Part shown: positions 43,440 to 55,400 of the stretch, piece after piece
Layout of the letters: each line of letters opens with the position of its first letter
Position numbering within the stretch: position 1 is the stretch's first letter
From: Centropus unirufus
Lineage: Eukaryota; Chordata; Aves; Cuculiformes; Centropidae
DNA length: 64,000 nt
Direction: 5' to 3'
Assembly: GCA_013397695.1 (NCBI GenBank)
Contig: VYZI01000242.1
Span: forward strand, 717,822-781,821
Notes under the pieces: model-generated
The model's database searches: none
Seen by the model: only the letters and a program-made list of their open reading frames with translations
Told to the model about the DNA's origin: nothing
Position numbers and translations under genes: made by a program

Positions 43440-44018
43440 AGAACCAACTGTGCCCCAAGCTGCATCAAAAGCGTGGCCAGCAGGTCAAGGGAGAGGATTC
43501 TGCCCCTCTGCTCTTGTGAGACCCCACCTGGAGTATTGTGTCCAGTTCTGGAACCCTTAAGATAAGGATATAGCACTGTTGGAACGGATCCAGGAGGGCT
43601 ACAAAGATGATCAGAGGCCTGGAGCTAAGAGGACAAGCTGAAAGAGGTCAGGCTGCTCAGCCTGGAGAGAAGGCTCCAGGGAGACCTCGGAGCAGCCTCC
43701 CAGCACCCGAAGGGGCTACTGGAAAGCTGGGGGGAGACTTTCGACAAGGCCTTGGAGTAACAGGACGAAAGGAAGCGGCCGCAAATCGGCGGAGGGAAGA
43801 TTTAGACTAAGGAAGAACTCCTTCCCGCTGAGGGCGGCGAGGCACTGGCACGGGGTGCCCAGGGGAGCTGTGGATTCCCCCCTGGAAGCGCCCAAGGCGA
43901 GGCTGGATAGGGCCGTGAGCAGCCTGGGCTGGGGAGAGGTGTCCCTGCCCATGGCCCGGGGGCAGCACTGGATGGGCTCTAAGGTCCCTTCCAACCCCAG
44001 CCACTCCAGGATTCTGTG
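43440..44018 (+). mobile_element. CR1-type LINE, 5'-truncated 3' end
   Basis: The text follows the avian CR1 3' region. Landmarks are CGTGGCCAGCAGGTCAAGGG near the start, TGAGACCCCACCTGGAGTAT, CGGATCCAGGAGGGC, GAAGAACTCCTTCCCGCTGA and GGTGTCCCTGCCCATGG, ending TCCCTTCCAACCCC and GGATTCTGTG. The open reading frames are broken. It lies in intron 1 of SEC61G, antisense to the gene, and its 3' end is about 60 bp from the inferred exon 1 donor. Its higher GC content and closeness to consensus suggest it is younger than the other CR1 pieces here. Confidence 0.88.
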
Positions 44019-44075
44019 CCTCCCTCTCCCCCCCCCTGCGGCCCTCGCCCCACGCTCGCCCCGCGCCGCCGTTAC

Positions 44076-44134
44076 CGGTCGCGCCGCTCGCGAAGGCCAC
44101 GTCGCACAGCGCCGGGGCCAGGCGTGGCCTTCGC
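44076..44134 (-). other. SEC61G: Inferred SEC61G non-coding exon 1 and promoter CpG island (truncated by gap)
   Basis: The DNA becomes strongly CpG-rich here, unlike the rest of the window. On the minus strand a donor-like CGACCG|GTAACG puts the exon 1 end at 44076, about 1.49 kb upstream of exon 2. The 5' UTR start and the core promoter should be in the gap that begins at 44135. The splice site is inferred from sequence context alone. Confidence 0.55.
44090..44134. repeat. 12-bp perfect inverted repeat at gap edge
   Basis: GCGAAGGCCACG at 44090-44101 is matched exactly by its reverse complement at 44123-44134, with a 21-base loop. The right arm ends at the last called base before the gap, so the arms may be longer. 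It could be a real hairpin in the SEC61G 5' UTR/promoter or a fold-back assembly error. Confidence 0.9.
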
Positions 44135-44725
44135 NNNNNNNNNNNNNNNNNNNNNNNNNNNNNNNNNNNNNNNNNNNNNNNNNNNNNNNNNNNNNNNNNN
44201 NNNNNNNNNNNNNNNNNNNNNNNNNNNNNNNNNNNNNNNNNNNNNNNNNNNNNNNNNNNNNNNNNNNNNNNNNNNNNNNNNNNNNNNNNNNNNNNNNNNN
44301 NNNNNNNNNNNNNNNNNNNNNNNNNNNNNNNNNNNNNNNNNNNNNNNNNNNNNNNNNNNNNNNNNNNNNNNNNNNNNNNNNNNNNNNNNNNNNNNNNNNN
44401 NNNNNNNNNNNNNNNNNNNNNNNNNNNNNNNNNNNNNNNNNNNNNNNNNNNNNNNNNNNNNNNNNNNNNNNNNNNNNNNNNNNNNNNNNNNNNNNNNNNN
44501 NNNNNNNNNNNNNNNNNNNNNNNNNNNNNNNNNNNNNNNNNNNNNNNNNNNNNNNNNNNNNNNNNNNNNNNNNNNNNNNNNNNNNNNNNNNNNNNNNNNN
44601 NNNNNNNNNNNNNNNNNNNNNNNNNNNNNNNNNNNNNNNNNNNNNNNNNNNNNNNNNNNNNNNNNNNNNNNNNNNNNNNNNNNNNNNNNNNNNNNNNNNN
44701 NNNNNNNNNNNNNNNNNNNNNNNNN
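44135..44725. other. Assembly gap (591 N)
   Basis: This is an unresolved stretch between a GC/CpG-rich island on the left and a long pyrimidine tract on the right, both hard to sequence. It probably hides the SEC61G transcription start. Any open frame that runs across it is meaningless. Confidence 0.99.
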
Positions 44726-44854
44726 TTCTTTTTTCTTTTTTTCTTTCTTTTCTTTTTTCTTTTTTTCTTCTCCCCTCTTTTTTCTCTTTTCCTGTTTTCT
44801 TTCTCTCTTTCTCCCTCTCTTTTTTTTTTTTTCCCTCCTCTCTTCCTTTGTCTC
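44726..44854. repeat. Long T/C-only (homopyrimidine) tract
   Basis: About 130 bases are made almost entirely of T and C in irregular TTTC and TTTTC units, starting directly at the gap edge. Such tracts can form triplex DNA and cause polymerase drop-out, so the true length is probably underestimated. Open frames through it (Phe/Ser-rich on plus, Lys/Glu-rich on minus) are artefacts of composition. Confidence 0.95.
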
Positions 44855-45068
44855 TTCCTTGTCCACAGACCCTCTCCTCACAGCCCCCCCTACCTCAGCA
44901 GCCAGGCAGGAGTGCAGCATCACACCCAGTGCCAAGTGTGCCCCTCTACCTGCCCTGGGGAGAACCCAGCACCCTGAGGCGCGAGGTGGCACCCACTGCC
45001 ACTGATCCATCCACCTGTAAAATATCCAGGCCATGCTTCTGTGGGTTTGTGGCACTGAATTCACTTTT

Positions 45069-45235
45069 CATAGAATCAGAATGCCAGCTTGGAAGGGGCC
45101 TTAAGGACCATCTGGTCCTACGTTTTTGGGTGATACATAGTCTGAAATGAGATGGCCCAGCAACCTGTCAAGGTGAGCCTTAAAAGTGTCCAGTGTAGAG
45201 GAATCTACCACTTCCCTGGGGAGATTATACTCCTG
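45069..45235 (-). mobile_element. CR1 LINE 3' end, reversed
   Basis: It starts CATAGAATCAGAATGCCAGC, followed by TTGGAAGGGGCCTTAAGGAC and CATCTGGTCCTA. Further in are GAGCCTTAAAAGTGTCCAG and TCTACCACTTCCCTGGGGAG. This is the reverse complement of a CR1 subfamily 3' region. Similarity fades after 45235. A weak CR1-like trace may continue to about 45480 (ATCACCTTTGAAAAGATTGT), but this is not certain. Confidence 0.82.
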
Positions 45236-45239
45236 GGAG

Positions 45240-48200
45240 ACCCAGGAGCCTCATAGCAAGAAATAAAGGGAAGGTGGCACCAATACACACGTGAAAAATG
45301 CTGTTCAGCGAAGGGAGGGGGGTGAAGCAATATGAAAAACTTGTTCAGACTGTGATTGCCCCTGAGCCAGACATCTATTGATTTGTAGGAATGCTGAAGC
45401 CATCGCAAGCAACAGGAGCTCATCACCTTTGAAAAGATTGTCTCCTGTGGCTTTGTTGTGTAGAGGAGCATACAGTACAGCACTTAAAAATGGGAAAACG
45501 CTTTACATTTCAGCACCACAGGTGCAATGTAGAACACTTCCTTGCATGAGAGGGTAAAAGAGGCTGTCACTGCCTAGGGTCCTTCCTTGCTATTTTCCTT
45601 CCTCTCCTTTCAAAGGAAAACTGGGTTGTGTAACAGGTAAAGGAAGAACAAAGATAACATTTCTTGAGTTTTGTCCTTAATTTGCTTTAGATATTCATCT
45701 CAATATAGAGCTCTGTTCCTAGTTGGCTGCCACTTTTGGGTGTATATGGAGTATCCTAAGCTCATTAATTATTCAGTCAGGCTATGGCATTTTTGCAGTC
45801 AAATTAGGCAAACGCCTTACTCAACTCGCTGTTGGATTGAAGTGTGCACAAAGTAACTTCTCGGTTTAACTTTTTGCTGACAGTCGTCATGAGAGATAAA
45901 GTGCCATAACATCACACCAAGGGGGTTGTTAGATATTCCACAGATTTTTTGGCAGCCACCTTCCTTGTCTTTGCCCTCATGGCAGGTCCTTCAGTACTAC
46001 TGATCTTCAAATATGAGTTTTCTCTTTGGCTTTGGGGAGGTCATAGCCTTGGACTTTCTACAAGCTTCATCAGAAAGCCTGACTTTGAATCGATTTGTCT
46101 TTGAATCAGATCTCATCTAGTAATGTAATTTTGGTGGCCAAATTCTTCTGGACCTTTTCCATTGGCACTCCAGCACAGAAAGATCCCAGAGTCAGTTAGG
46201 CCTCCCGCAACAGCTAGGGATATCATTTGTCTCTCATTTTTCAGGCCAGTTTTTTGCAGTCTGTAAAGATGAGCAGTCTCACCACTCGGGGAGGAGGAGA
46301 TCCCTATGAAAAGCAGCTGGGGGGCTGACAGTCCACAGTGCATGGTGGGGCAGAGCAAGTTGCTGGTCCTCTGCAGGAGAAGTCAGTATAGGGAGGCTGA
46401 CTTTGATGGGTTTTGTTCGTTTGTTTGTCTTGTTTGCTTTTTCCCCTTCAGTGTCACACATAAATGGTAGACACTTTACTGACAGAGCCACTATTTCCAC
46501 ATTTCACATTTCCAGCTGTGTTGAATGATGAGCCTTGCTGTGAACCATCACTGCATAGGAGTGGTTACTACAGCACTTTGTTTCTGTAAACAAATGGCAA
46601 TGATTAGAGAAAAAAAACTATCTGAATTAAGAAGCCATACATATGTAAAGCAATTAAGGATATAGACTTCTGGTTCAATTAGCCTATGATTAAAAAGCAT
46701 TCACTGCCATAATGGTTCATGTTCCCCCTGGCCCCCCAGTTCTCTATTTTAAGTTATCTTTCCTGTGGAGAAATATTCTGGAGAATCCTATCCCATACTT
46801 ACTGCCTGGCTTAAAAACGTGACTTTGTTGTGATGGGTTTGTTACCATGGGTTGCCTGTGGTGGGGGAGAAGATATGGATTGTCCCCTGTCTCAGCTGTC
46901 CCTCACTGTCCCACAGTGATCTTACTTCTTTCTCTGCCAGGCTACGAGTCTAAATTTCAGCAGCTTGGGGGAGAGGCAGAACCTTCTTTTTTTGCGTAGA
47001 GAGTGTATATTGTTCTTCCTCAAGCTTTTTTCCAACATTTGGATTTTTCTAGTGACCTTGAACTAACATATTGTTACTTAGGCTTGGTCCTCAGTGCAAC
47101 TATGTTACTTTTCTATATATATTTACAGGGAATCGTCTGCATTTACAGAAGATACCAAAAAGCTTGTGTCTCCCACACGCGTAGATTTTAATCAGACTAG
47201 GCTATTGCAAGGGTGTTTGGTTTCTAGTTCTTTATGGTCCTTGAAAGGTCAGAGAGGAAGGAGGTGTGCTTGCACATGTAAATGTTTTTGATAGTTTTAC
47301 AAGTCTGCATTTATGACAATATCTGTGCAGTAAATAACCATTCTTTCAACAGAAAAATACACATTTGTTGTGCTATATTGTAGTGTGCTAATGCTGATTT
47401 TCTTCTGGATATTCATTTTGCACAAACCAGAGCCACATTTGTCTTTCCTATCTTATTGTACAATATAAGAATGAAATAATTCATTTGATGATAGTTTTAC
47501 TTTGCTTATTTACACGTTTTGATTTGCAGCTTGTTTCTTGTGCTTTGGAGGACATGAAAGATAAATATCTGCTTCTAACTGCTGGAGCATTAGACTATTG
47601 TGTAACATCCGTCCCTCTGGATCTGGATGCTTATTTTAGCGGAGGAGCAAGATAACTCTCCCCTTCAGCCTCTTCCATTCCACGTCTGGCCTGCCCCATG
47701 GTAGATCCCACTGGAGCCCACAGGGCATGGCAGGGTGTCTGGGAGTGAGAGAAATGCCAGAAGTTGCAGCAAACATAGTGGGATATCAGCTGGAGACAGG
47801 GAAAGACAAGATCTTCAGTGTGAGAGGAAGCTCTGGCTCAGGCTGAGACACCACATGTGTAATCCCCGAATGACACGGGGAGGACAGAGTAGTCGCTCTC
47901 TCTGAACAGTCCTCCAAGCTTCTGTGCAGGAGATAAACCCCACGTCTGGTCTCACCCTGCCTCTGCTCCTCACCCAGGCAAATGGGCAGAGCGGAGTGCC
48001 TGCTCCCGCTCAGGCTCCTTTGGGGCTTGATGCTGCCTGGCCTGGGCAGCAGCTCCAGGGGAGGGTGGGGTGCTCTTCTCTCTGGATGCAGGAGGGGAGA
48101 GACCTGGTGGTCTGCTTTCCTTATTTTAAGGAGTCATGTCTTAGAAGAAAACACTTCAGTGTGGTGATCCCGGCAGGTCTCCTAGGGCTGGACTGAAGGT

Positions 48201-48429
48201 GATGCATTCCAGGTGTGGCGTCTTGCTGATCTATCTCCTTCCCGTTCCACAATGGGAAGCAGGAATTGAGGAAGGGCCAGAAGGGTGAGCAGATGGGCAG
48301 AAGGCACAGCGGGCACTATGCCTAAAGCCTTCCAATGCCTTCCTTGTGGCAGGGCACAAAGCAGCATTTGAATTGGAATGAAGCAAGGCAGAAGATCGGT
48401 CTCTTCCCCAGAGAGTTTTTGGGAGTTTT
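45240..48429. other. Non-coding DNA between the reversed CR1 and the LTR
   Basis: The left part is AT-rich. From about 47650 the GC content rises towards the LTR. No exon or known repeat was recognised. A faint CR1-like trace may occupy the first 240 bases. Confidence 0.6.
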
Positions 48430-48902
48430 TGATTACACCTCAAAACAGGTTTTCAATCAACATTTAGAATTTATTAAGTGAAGACAAGCAAGGCAGCGCT
48501 GGGTGTACGGCGAGCCACCTTCCTCAACCAAAGACACACCGAGAAAAATCAAAACAGCAACTTTTATGGATCAGCTTAATACATATTCATAGTGGGCGTG
48601 TTCTTCCCGTCCTTGGGCTGCGCATGTGTAAACTTCTGGGAGCTTCTCCGATGTTCGGGATCTTGTGGGCAGTGAGCAAGTCCCTGGCTGCCGATGGGCA
48701 GTCACAGACGGTCCATGTGACAAACGAGCTTAACCAAGAGCTTGCGGTGATAAACAGCTCATCTCCAGGTGAGCGCCTGCTTCATGGCCCAGGGCAAACA
48801 CCCAGCAAACCCATCTCCAGGTGAGTGCCTGCTTCATGTCCCAGGGCCATCGTCCAGATCCTTGCCTCCAAGGATTGCAGAAGGTCAGAACTGAGCCCCA
48901 CA
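48430..48902 (-). mobile_element. Endogenous retrovirus 3' LTR (minus orientation)
   Basis: Read on the minus strand, the element starts TGTGGGGCTCAG at 48902 and ends GGTGTAATCA at 48430, with TG...CA termini and a length of 473 bp. It has a TATA-like CATAAAAG at 48568-48561 and an AATAAA poly(A) signal at 48475-48470. Between them is a GC-richer R region with CGGTGTGTCTTTGG. A polypurine tract abuts the TG end, which makes it a 3' LTR rather than a solo LTR. The GC content is higher than the flanks. The ERV class is not assigned. Confidence 0.8.
48760..48848. repeat. 52-bp-period direct repeat in LTR U3
   Basis: CATCTCCAGGTGAGCGCCTG at 48760 recurs as CATCTCCAGGTGAGTGCCTG at 48812. The match continues through GCTTCATG and CCCAGGGC. 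Duplicated U3 segments are usual for retroviral enhancers. An overlapping minus-strand frame shows the same repeat at protein level, but no protein is implied. Confidence 0.85.
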
Positions 48903-49400
48903 TATCCCCCTTTAAAATAAAAAGACACCACACACACCATCCCGCGGCTGCGTATAAACCAGCAGAGTGGTCAGGGGTCACACGCCGTCCTGTGGCCCCG
49001 GCGCTGCCCCACACCGACACGAATCAGATGCACAAAGATCACAGGAGGGATGGATTGTTGGAGGGACGAAATCTCGTGTGCCTTTTCAAACTTGAGGGAA
49101 AGACAGTTATCCTGAGAAGCAGCAAAGGCAAATAAGACTGGGATGGTGGCTCTTTGTGGACTTGAAGGCAAAACCACTGGGGACAGTAGGCACCTGGGTG
49201 TGCCCTGGGACAGAAAACAAATGCAGCAGAGAACAAAGGCTGCACAGCAATATGAAATTCACAGCCCAAACAAGGGACTAGTGCGGAGATGGGAGAGTGA
49301 GATGAGAAAGCAAGTTAATCACTGGGGAAAGACATTGGGGGACCTCCTTGGACAGGGCAACCTGTTGCGCGGTCCTGTGGGTATGTGCCTTATCATTGAC
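48903..49400 (-). mobile_element. Probable truncated ERV internal 3' remnant with polypurine tract
   Basis: Next to the LTR the minus strand reads AAAGGGGGATA (48913-48903), a polypurine tract. The following 500 bases are GC-richer than the flanks and carry several short overlapping frames, but no recognisable gag, pol or env motif. The left end of the provirus is not seen, so the element appears deleted. The outer boundary is a guess from composition. Confidence 0.45.
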
Positions 49401-52400
49401 TGAAGTTGTGCTAATGATCCATCGCTTGACAGTCAGTGTTGTCCAATGACTAAATGACCATAAAATTCAGTCTTTAGAAATTGCTGAGATATATGGGGCC
49501 TTTTATTTCTTAATTTTACATTATCGTAAATATGTTTGATTAATTTATATCTCGAGGAACCTTTGGAATATCTATGTGCTTCTGACATTTAAAAATTGTT
49601 TTAGCTTTTTGTTCTCCTAAATGACCCTGCATCTCTGTTGGGACTTGATAAGCACATCTACATGATTTACGATGGGAAGAAAGATGATTTCCCTCCTCGG
49701 CAGGTGTGCGGATGCAGGCGAAGAACATAAATGAGGAATTAATGTTAGGAAGGAAATGATAGCTCAGATTTGGGGTTCAGAAGGAAATGATGGAGTGTTT
49801 GTGGTCCACATCTTTGGGATAGCCTCATTAATTAAAGAAATGCCACTAGATCAGGCTTTAATGCCATGGTTGTGAAAGTGAATGTTGTTAGCCTGAAGCA
49901 GTCAACAACCCCTATTCCTTGATTTGTGTTGCTTAATATTCAGTGGAGCTGAAATGTGGGGATGTGCTATAAAAATAGGTTTTTACCAGTGTTAGATTTA
50001 TTGTGTATAATTTTAAAGGTGACCTTTTAAACAAAGTCCATGTTCAATTTAATTTGAAAGATGCAAGGAATGAAAGCACTCAGAAGATTTGTATCTGAAT
50101 AATGATAGATGCAATATGTGGTAAACAAGGGCAGTGTACTAAAATCACCTCAGTAAATGACATCTCCAGCTAAAAAGGTCTGAAGATAAGGTTTCTAGAT
50201 TACAAAAGCAATATAGGGAGATTAACAGAGGAACAGGTGTGCCTCCATCAGCTGTTCAGGTCTAAGGGGTAGAGAAAAAACACATGCTTACTAGTTTCTC
50301 TGATTCAATGCTTGTAATATTGTTTTGGTTTTGCTCTACCACTGATGGCTGTGACTTCTCTTGATATGAGCCCATTCTTAATTCTTTGAGGATTGCCAGT
50401 TTTTAAGTTCATAGTTTGTTGCTTTGTTTTTTGTTTTGTTTTTTTTTTGTGCCAGTTAATATTATTTTCCCATGATTTTGGGGCTCTTCCAACAAAAATA
50501 AAGTAATAAGAAAAGGACCTCTGAAAAACAATGGACCAGAGACTGCTTTCTCTAAATCTTGCTCTCATAAATGGATTATACAGGTCTTCCCCCTACCTTT
50601 GCAGTTTCCACCTGAAGATTTTAATCTACAATAAGAAACAAAGTACTCAATTCTTCATAATAACACCACTACTCTGTCAGTGAATACTATCACCTCAGAT
50701 ATTTTTTTTAAAAAAGCTAAATTAAAAATGTAAATATTCTTAATCTTAAAATATTCCCACCGCCCCAAGGACAAAGTTTGATTAAAAATGAAATGATAGG
50801 GGGTTTTTTAGGAGAAGAATATTTTATGTCAGCAGAAACATTTTTCAGGTGCTTTTGTGTGTATTCAGACATTAAAAAATGGCTTTGAAAAATATGCAGT
50901 GATTGCATGTATTATACATAAGACTCGATCATATAGCGGATACAGAGGTAGCAGCAAAAAATGCAAGCAAATCATCTTTTCAAGTATATTGAACATGGTC
51001 TCTATCTCCTACAAGCCGCGATGGCAGAACAACCGATTTCTTCAGAAAATCATGAGCAAGCAGTTCATCACGCGTGGCCGTAGTGTCAAAATGTTAATTA
51101 AAAGCCCCATTGTTAGGATGTGATCTTGTTTCACTTTGTTCTGGCAAGCTTGCACTTATTTCAGTTTGTAAAGCATACCCACTGCCCCTTTCTGTTACTT
51201 TATAAGCACAATAAGCTAAAACTGTGTTTTCTTTATGTGCTGTTTTAATACACCTTCTACTCAGTTTGTGGCTCAGGAGTAGCTACTCAAGGTGGCTGCT
51301 CCATGCTGGTAGTGGGATCAACTGAGGTGGACCTCAGTCTTGCTATCATGATACGTCTTTTGGTATAAAAGCTATTTCATTGCATGTCCAACATCTCAAC
51401 CCCCTAGGCGTGTGGGCCTGAATGCCATCTCTTTCTTTGGAGGCAAAAGTAGTTTTTTTCAGCTTTTGCCTGTTGGAAAACTGTAAAAGCATTAAATAAA
51501 TTGAAAGGCACCACTTTATGAGAATAGGATAGATCTGATGGATAGGGCAGAATTAGCAGCTGAAACTATAGTATTGGACAGACAGAAGAACAGCTTATTA
51601 CTACTGAGACGGGGAATAATATGCTTGCCCCAAGGAATTTTTGGCATCTTTTTTCCCACTGATCTATATAAAGTTGTTTGGCTGCCTGTCTTTGTTCCTG
51701 CTTTCAGATTAAGTAGGACATTTGCCTTTGGCTCAGATTAAGCTTTTATGGGTTCACATTTCATAATACTGCTGAAGTCTCCTGAATTTTGCTAAATACT
51801 TGTACCAAGTGGACACTGATTTGTCACTGATTTGGGCAGGAGCTGTGTGCTTCAGGCATGCTAGCAGCCTGTGTTCTCACAATGAGCACCTTGGAAACAT
51901 ACTCTAAATATATTATAACTTGGGCATAAAGGAATCTAGAGGAGTTTGGGTGAGGACTACAAATCAGCTTTGGAAGGTTTTATGGGAGGAGGGAACATTC
52001 CTGAACTTCAGAAAACTGGAATTGCAAACTTTCTTTTTTTAATGTACCTTTTTCCTGCCTCTTTTGAAGAGATTTTTTAATTTCCCCCTTTTCTCCTCTC
52101 TGCCTTCACAAATCTTCGCTTCATGTGTTACCTAAAAAGAAATGGATCTGGGACTTTTGACTATTTCAGTTTGTAGGTGCTCAGTCTGAGGAACCTCGAT
52201 GGGACCTACAGTTCAGGGAGTCGGAGTGTCTTTGAGCTGTAGGTCCTTTAAAGTTGTCTTGAGAAGAACCTAAAGATGTTAGTCACCAGAGACATAGTCC
52301 TGCTTGGTCAGTGGCTGAGTGCATGGTCCTCCTCACGTGCAAGTGCATGCGCTGAAGGAGACTCTGCTTTTCACAGCATGAGGAAGCTGTAGGCTTTTCC

Positions 52401-55400
52401 CTCTCTTGTCTGAGCCTGCAGCAGGCTTGGTGGATTTTATTTGATCATGTGTAGGGAATAAGAGGGGTTAGTGGATTACTCTGCTTATTTATCTCACCAG
52501 TAATGCTCCAAGTCTTTATTGGTGCAAAGGATTTGTATAATCTTCTATTCAACTGGTACAAATGTATCCAGCAGTTTTTCAACACAGAATTGCCAGTAGT
52601 TCTTTAGCTCCATCAGTAATGGTTGCAACTGGAGCAGGCAATTAAATATTTGTAAATCCCATTTCTCTTACTTCCTGTCCCAGTAAGGTAAAAATCAATT
52701 ACTCGCATCACTGAAGAAAAGAACAGAAGCCTGCAAGATGTGTTGGTTTGAAAAATAAATACCTGAGGATCTAACATTTTTGATGCCTTTATTACCCAGA
52801 TGTCACTTTCTCGTAATCATGGAGTTAGTGCTGTAAAACTCCAAAATGTTGGAGTAATCAGATTTAGGAAGTCTCAGAAGTGAGTTTTTCTAACATTGCA
52901 GTAAGTTTGTGTCTTCTCCAACTCACGAACCAGTCCAAATACTTTAATAATTACATGGAAACATTTCAATGGCAGCACCTCTGCAATTTTGGCAGCAAAT
53001 TGCAACCCCAGGCATTTTTTAATTACCACTTTTTTTGAAATTGTTAACTAAATTAGTCAAGTATGAAATAATCTTGCCCAAATTATTATCTGCAAACTGC
53101 ACTTTGAACCTTTGTCTGTCTTAATGTATGGACACATCACCATCCTGATATCAGCCCAGTTGTGCATCTCATTTCTAATGAGTTCATGGTGCATAATGTA
53201 AATAAAATCTGGTGCACCTTTATAAAATTCATTTTAAACATGCCTGGCAGCTGTTTGGTACTGTCATGTATAATATTACAGTGTTCAAGTGTAGTCAACA
53301 GCATTTTTCCTCTTTACCTGCAACAGAGAACTTGATCTTGTTTTTATTTCATAAGTATAAATCATTAATTTTCGTTATTCTGAGTTTATGTGGCTGGAGT
53401 AAAGACACCTGATACGAGCCTGTGAGAGCTCTAATCCTGATTAGAACCTAATGCTAAATCAAACTGTGAATTGATATAACGAGTTGTTATTGTCTCCTCT
53501 TTGGAGTTGTTGAATTTAGTATCTCATTCTTCTTGCATAAAAATACACATGTAAGAATCTCATACTGGAAAATAAAAAACCCACGTGTAATACAACAGTG
53601 TTGTTGATAAGCATTGCCCGAGAGATTTATCTGGGCTAAGGGGGTTACATAGTCTCTCCATATTTTGAGCCATACCAGACACAAACACACCATCCTCATA
53701 ACTGTTCAACTCCAGTTTGCTTACAAACATCTTTTCTGCAACGATTCCTTTAGCTTAATCAGTCCACACTCACTGTTAAGCCTGTTTTTATCTGTGAAAG
53801 AATATCCTGCCCTTAACTACCCTTTAGTTAGCTTCTGGGAAGATGTCTATTGCTTAAGGAAAAAGCCTTGTCTAGTACATCCTACCTGCAGGAGTGAGAT
53901 AAGGAGGTGTTATTCTGTGTTTCCCTATAGGAATAGGGCCAGGGAAAATGCAGGTATGTTATATAATCGAAGTAAAAAAAAAAAAAAAAGAAATTTTGTG
54001 TCGTGTAGTGGTGTAAAAGGTCTGATCTGAGAGAAATTATGAGCTGAGGAGCCAGAGAAAATGCAAAGTAAAGCAGTGAAGGACTGGTTACACTATAAAA
54101 GTACAGAAACTCTTTTTAATTTTCTTCTAATAGTACTTGCTGTACTTCTATATCAAGCCCATTTGGCAATGAAATTGGAAAGCAAAGCCATCCTTTCATT
54201 CTGAGTACAGCAGGGTGATGTGTCTCTGTCTCCCCAGGTTATATAGACAACAGCTGAAGGAAGTAATGGATCCTCAGGAGCCTGGTCTGCCTTGAGTGCC
54301 GGATACAGGTGCTTGGTGGTTCAGTATCAGTGGTCTTCAATACCTATGGTGGCTGTTCTCTATGTTTGCAGAGGTTCTCGTTATTTCTTTGGGCCTGCAG
54401 TGTAGACAGATCAGTATTTAGACTCCTACAAATCATTTATAGACATGAACCTGTCAAGCATATTGGCCACCAAACATGGTGTAATTAATTTTAAGTTAAA
54501 CATTAAGCTATTAAAATTATATTAAATGCTGTGAAATCAAAGATTTCTGTCTGGTTTATGGATTTAAGTGTTTTTAGGTCTGACAAATCTTTGTTATCGT
54601 CACTTCAGCATTATTGATACCCTTGGCCTTTAAAATATGCAGCTTCAATTAGATAAGTTAGGGTCATTTATTACATCAGCAGCTTTGGAGTTCTAATCTT
54701 ACTGGCATTTTGTAGCTTGTAATGGTTTGAGAGAGGTGGTGTTAATAAGACTTCAAGTTTTTTAAATAATTGCAAAATACGGTACACAGAAAATATCCAA
54801 GATCTCTTCCTCTGCCCCTATACCCTGGAGCAGTAAATGCCTCACACCTCTGGGTTGCAGCCTCATAGAGGGCCAGTGGATATGGATTATCAAATAAATA
54901 ATCTCTCTGAAGCATTTCTAGATGGACAAGAATAGGTCCTGGGGGCTTGAGAGGGCTGGAGTAATATGGGATCTCCTATAGCAGTCTTAGGCTCCATGAG
55001 GGCTCATAGGAGGGATAAGGAACCACAGTTGACATCACTTGCAGATTTGATATGGGTAGTGATCTGCTCTGGAAATAAATGGCAAATGGCAGTTTGTTCC
55101 AGTCTTATAGTTCTTAAGAAGCAACCACTGACAAATCATAATATGAGGTGGACTGGTCTTCATTTTGGACTTTAAAATGTTTTATACATAACTCCCACCT
55201 TTTCTGTGAGGTAAGTCTCCTTTATGTCATTTAAAAACTCTCATAATTCTACTCCCCAGTGCTTTGTCTAAAGGTCCAGTTACATTATATGGGGATCTGT
55301 GTGCAGGCACTGAGGCCAGGTGGACTTCTGTCTGGTCTGCTAATGAGATCAGTCCTTTCAGTCTGAAATGTGCACCAACCCACCATGCAGTTAAAATGGA

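Noticed and set aside
43855..45150. Frames of 329-431 codons running across the gap on both strands
   Set aside because: Most of their length is undetermined bases, and the rest is CR1, CpG island and pyrimidine tract. No gene is implied.
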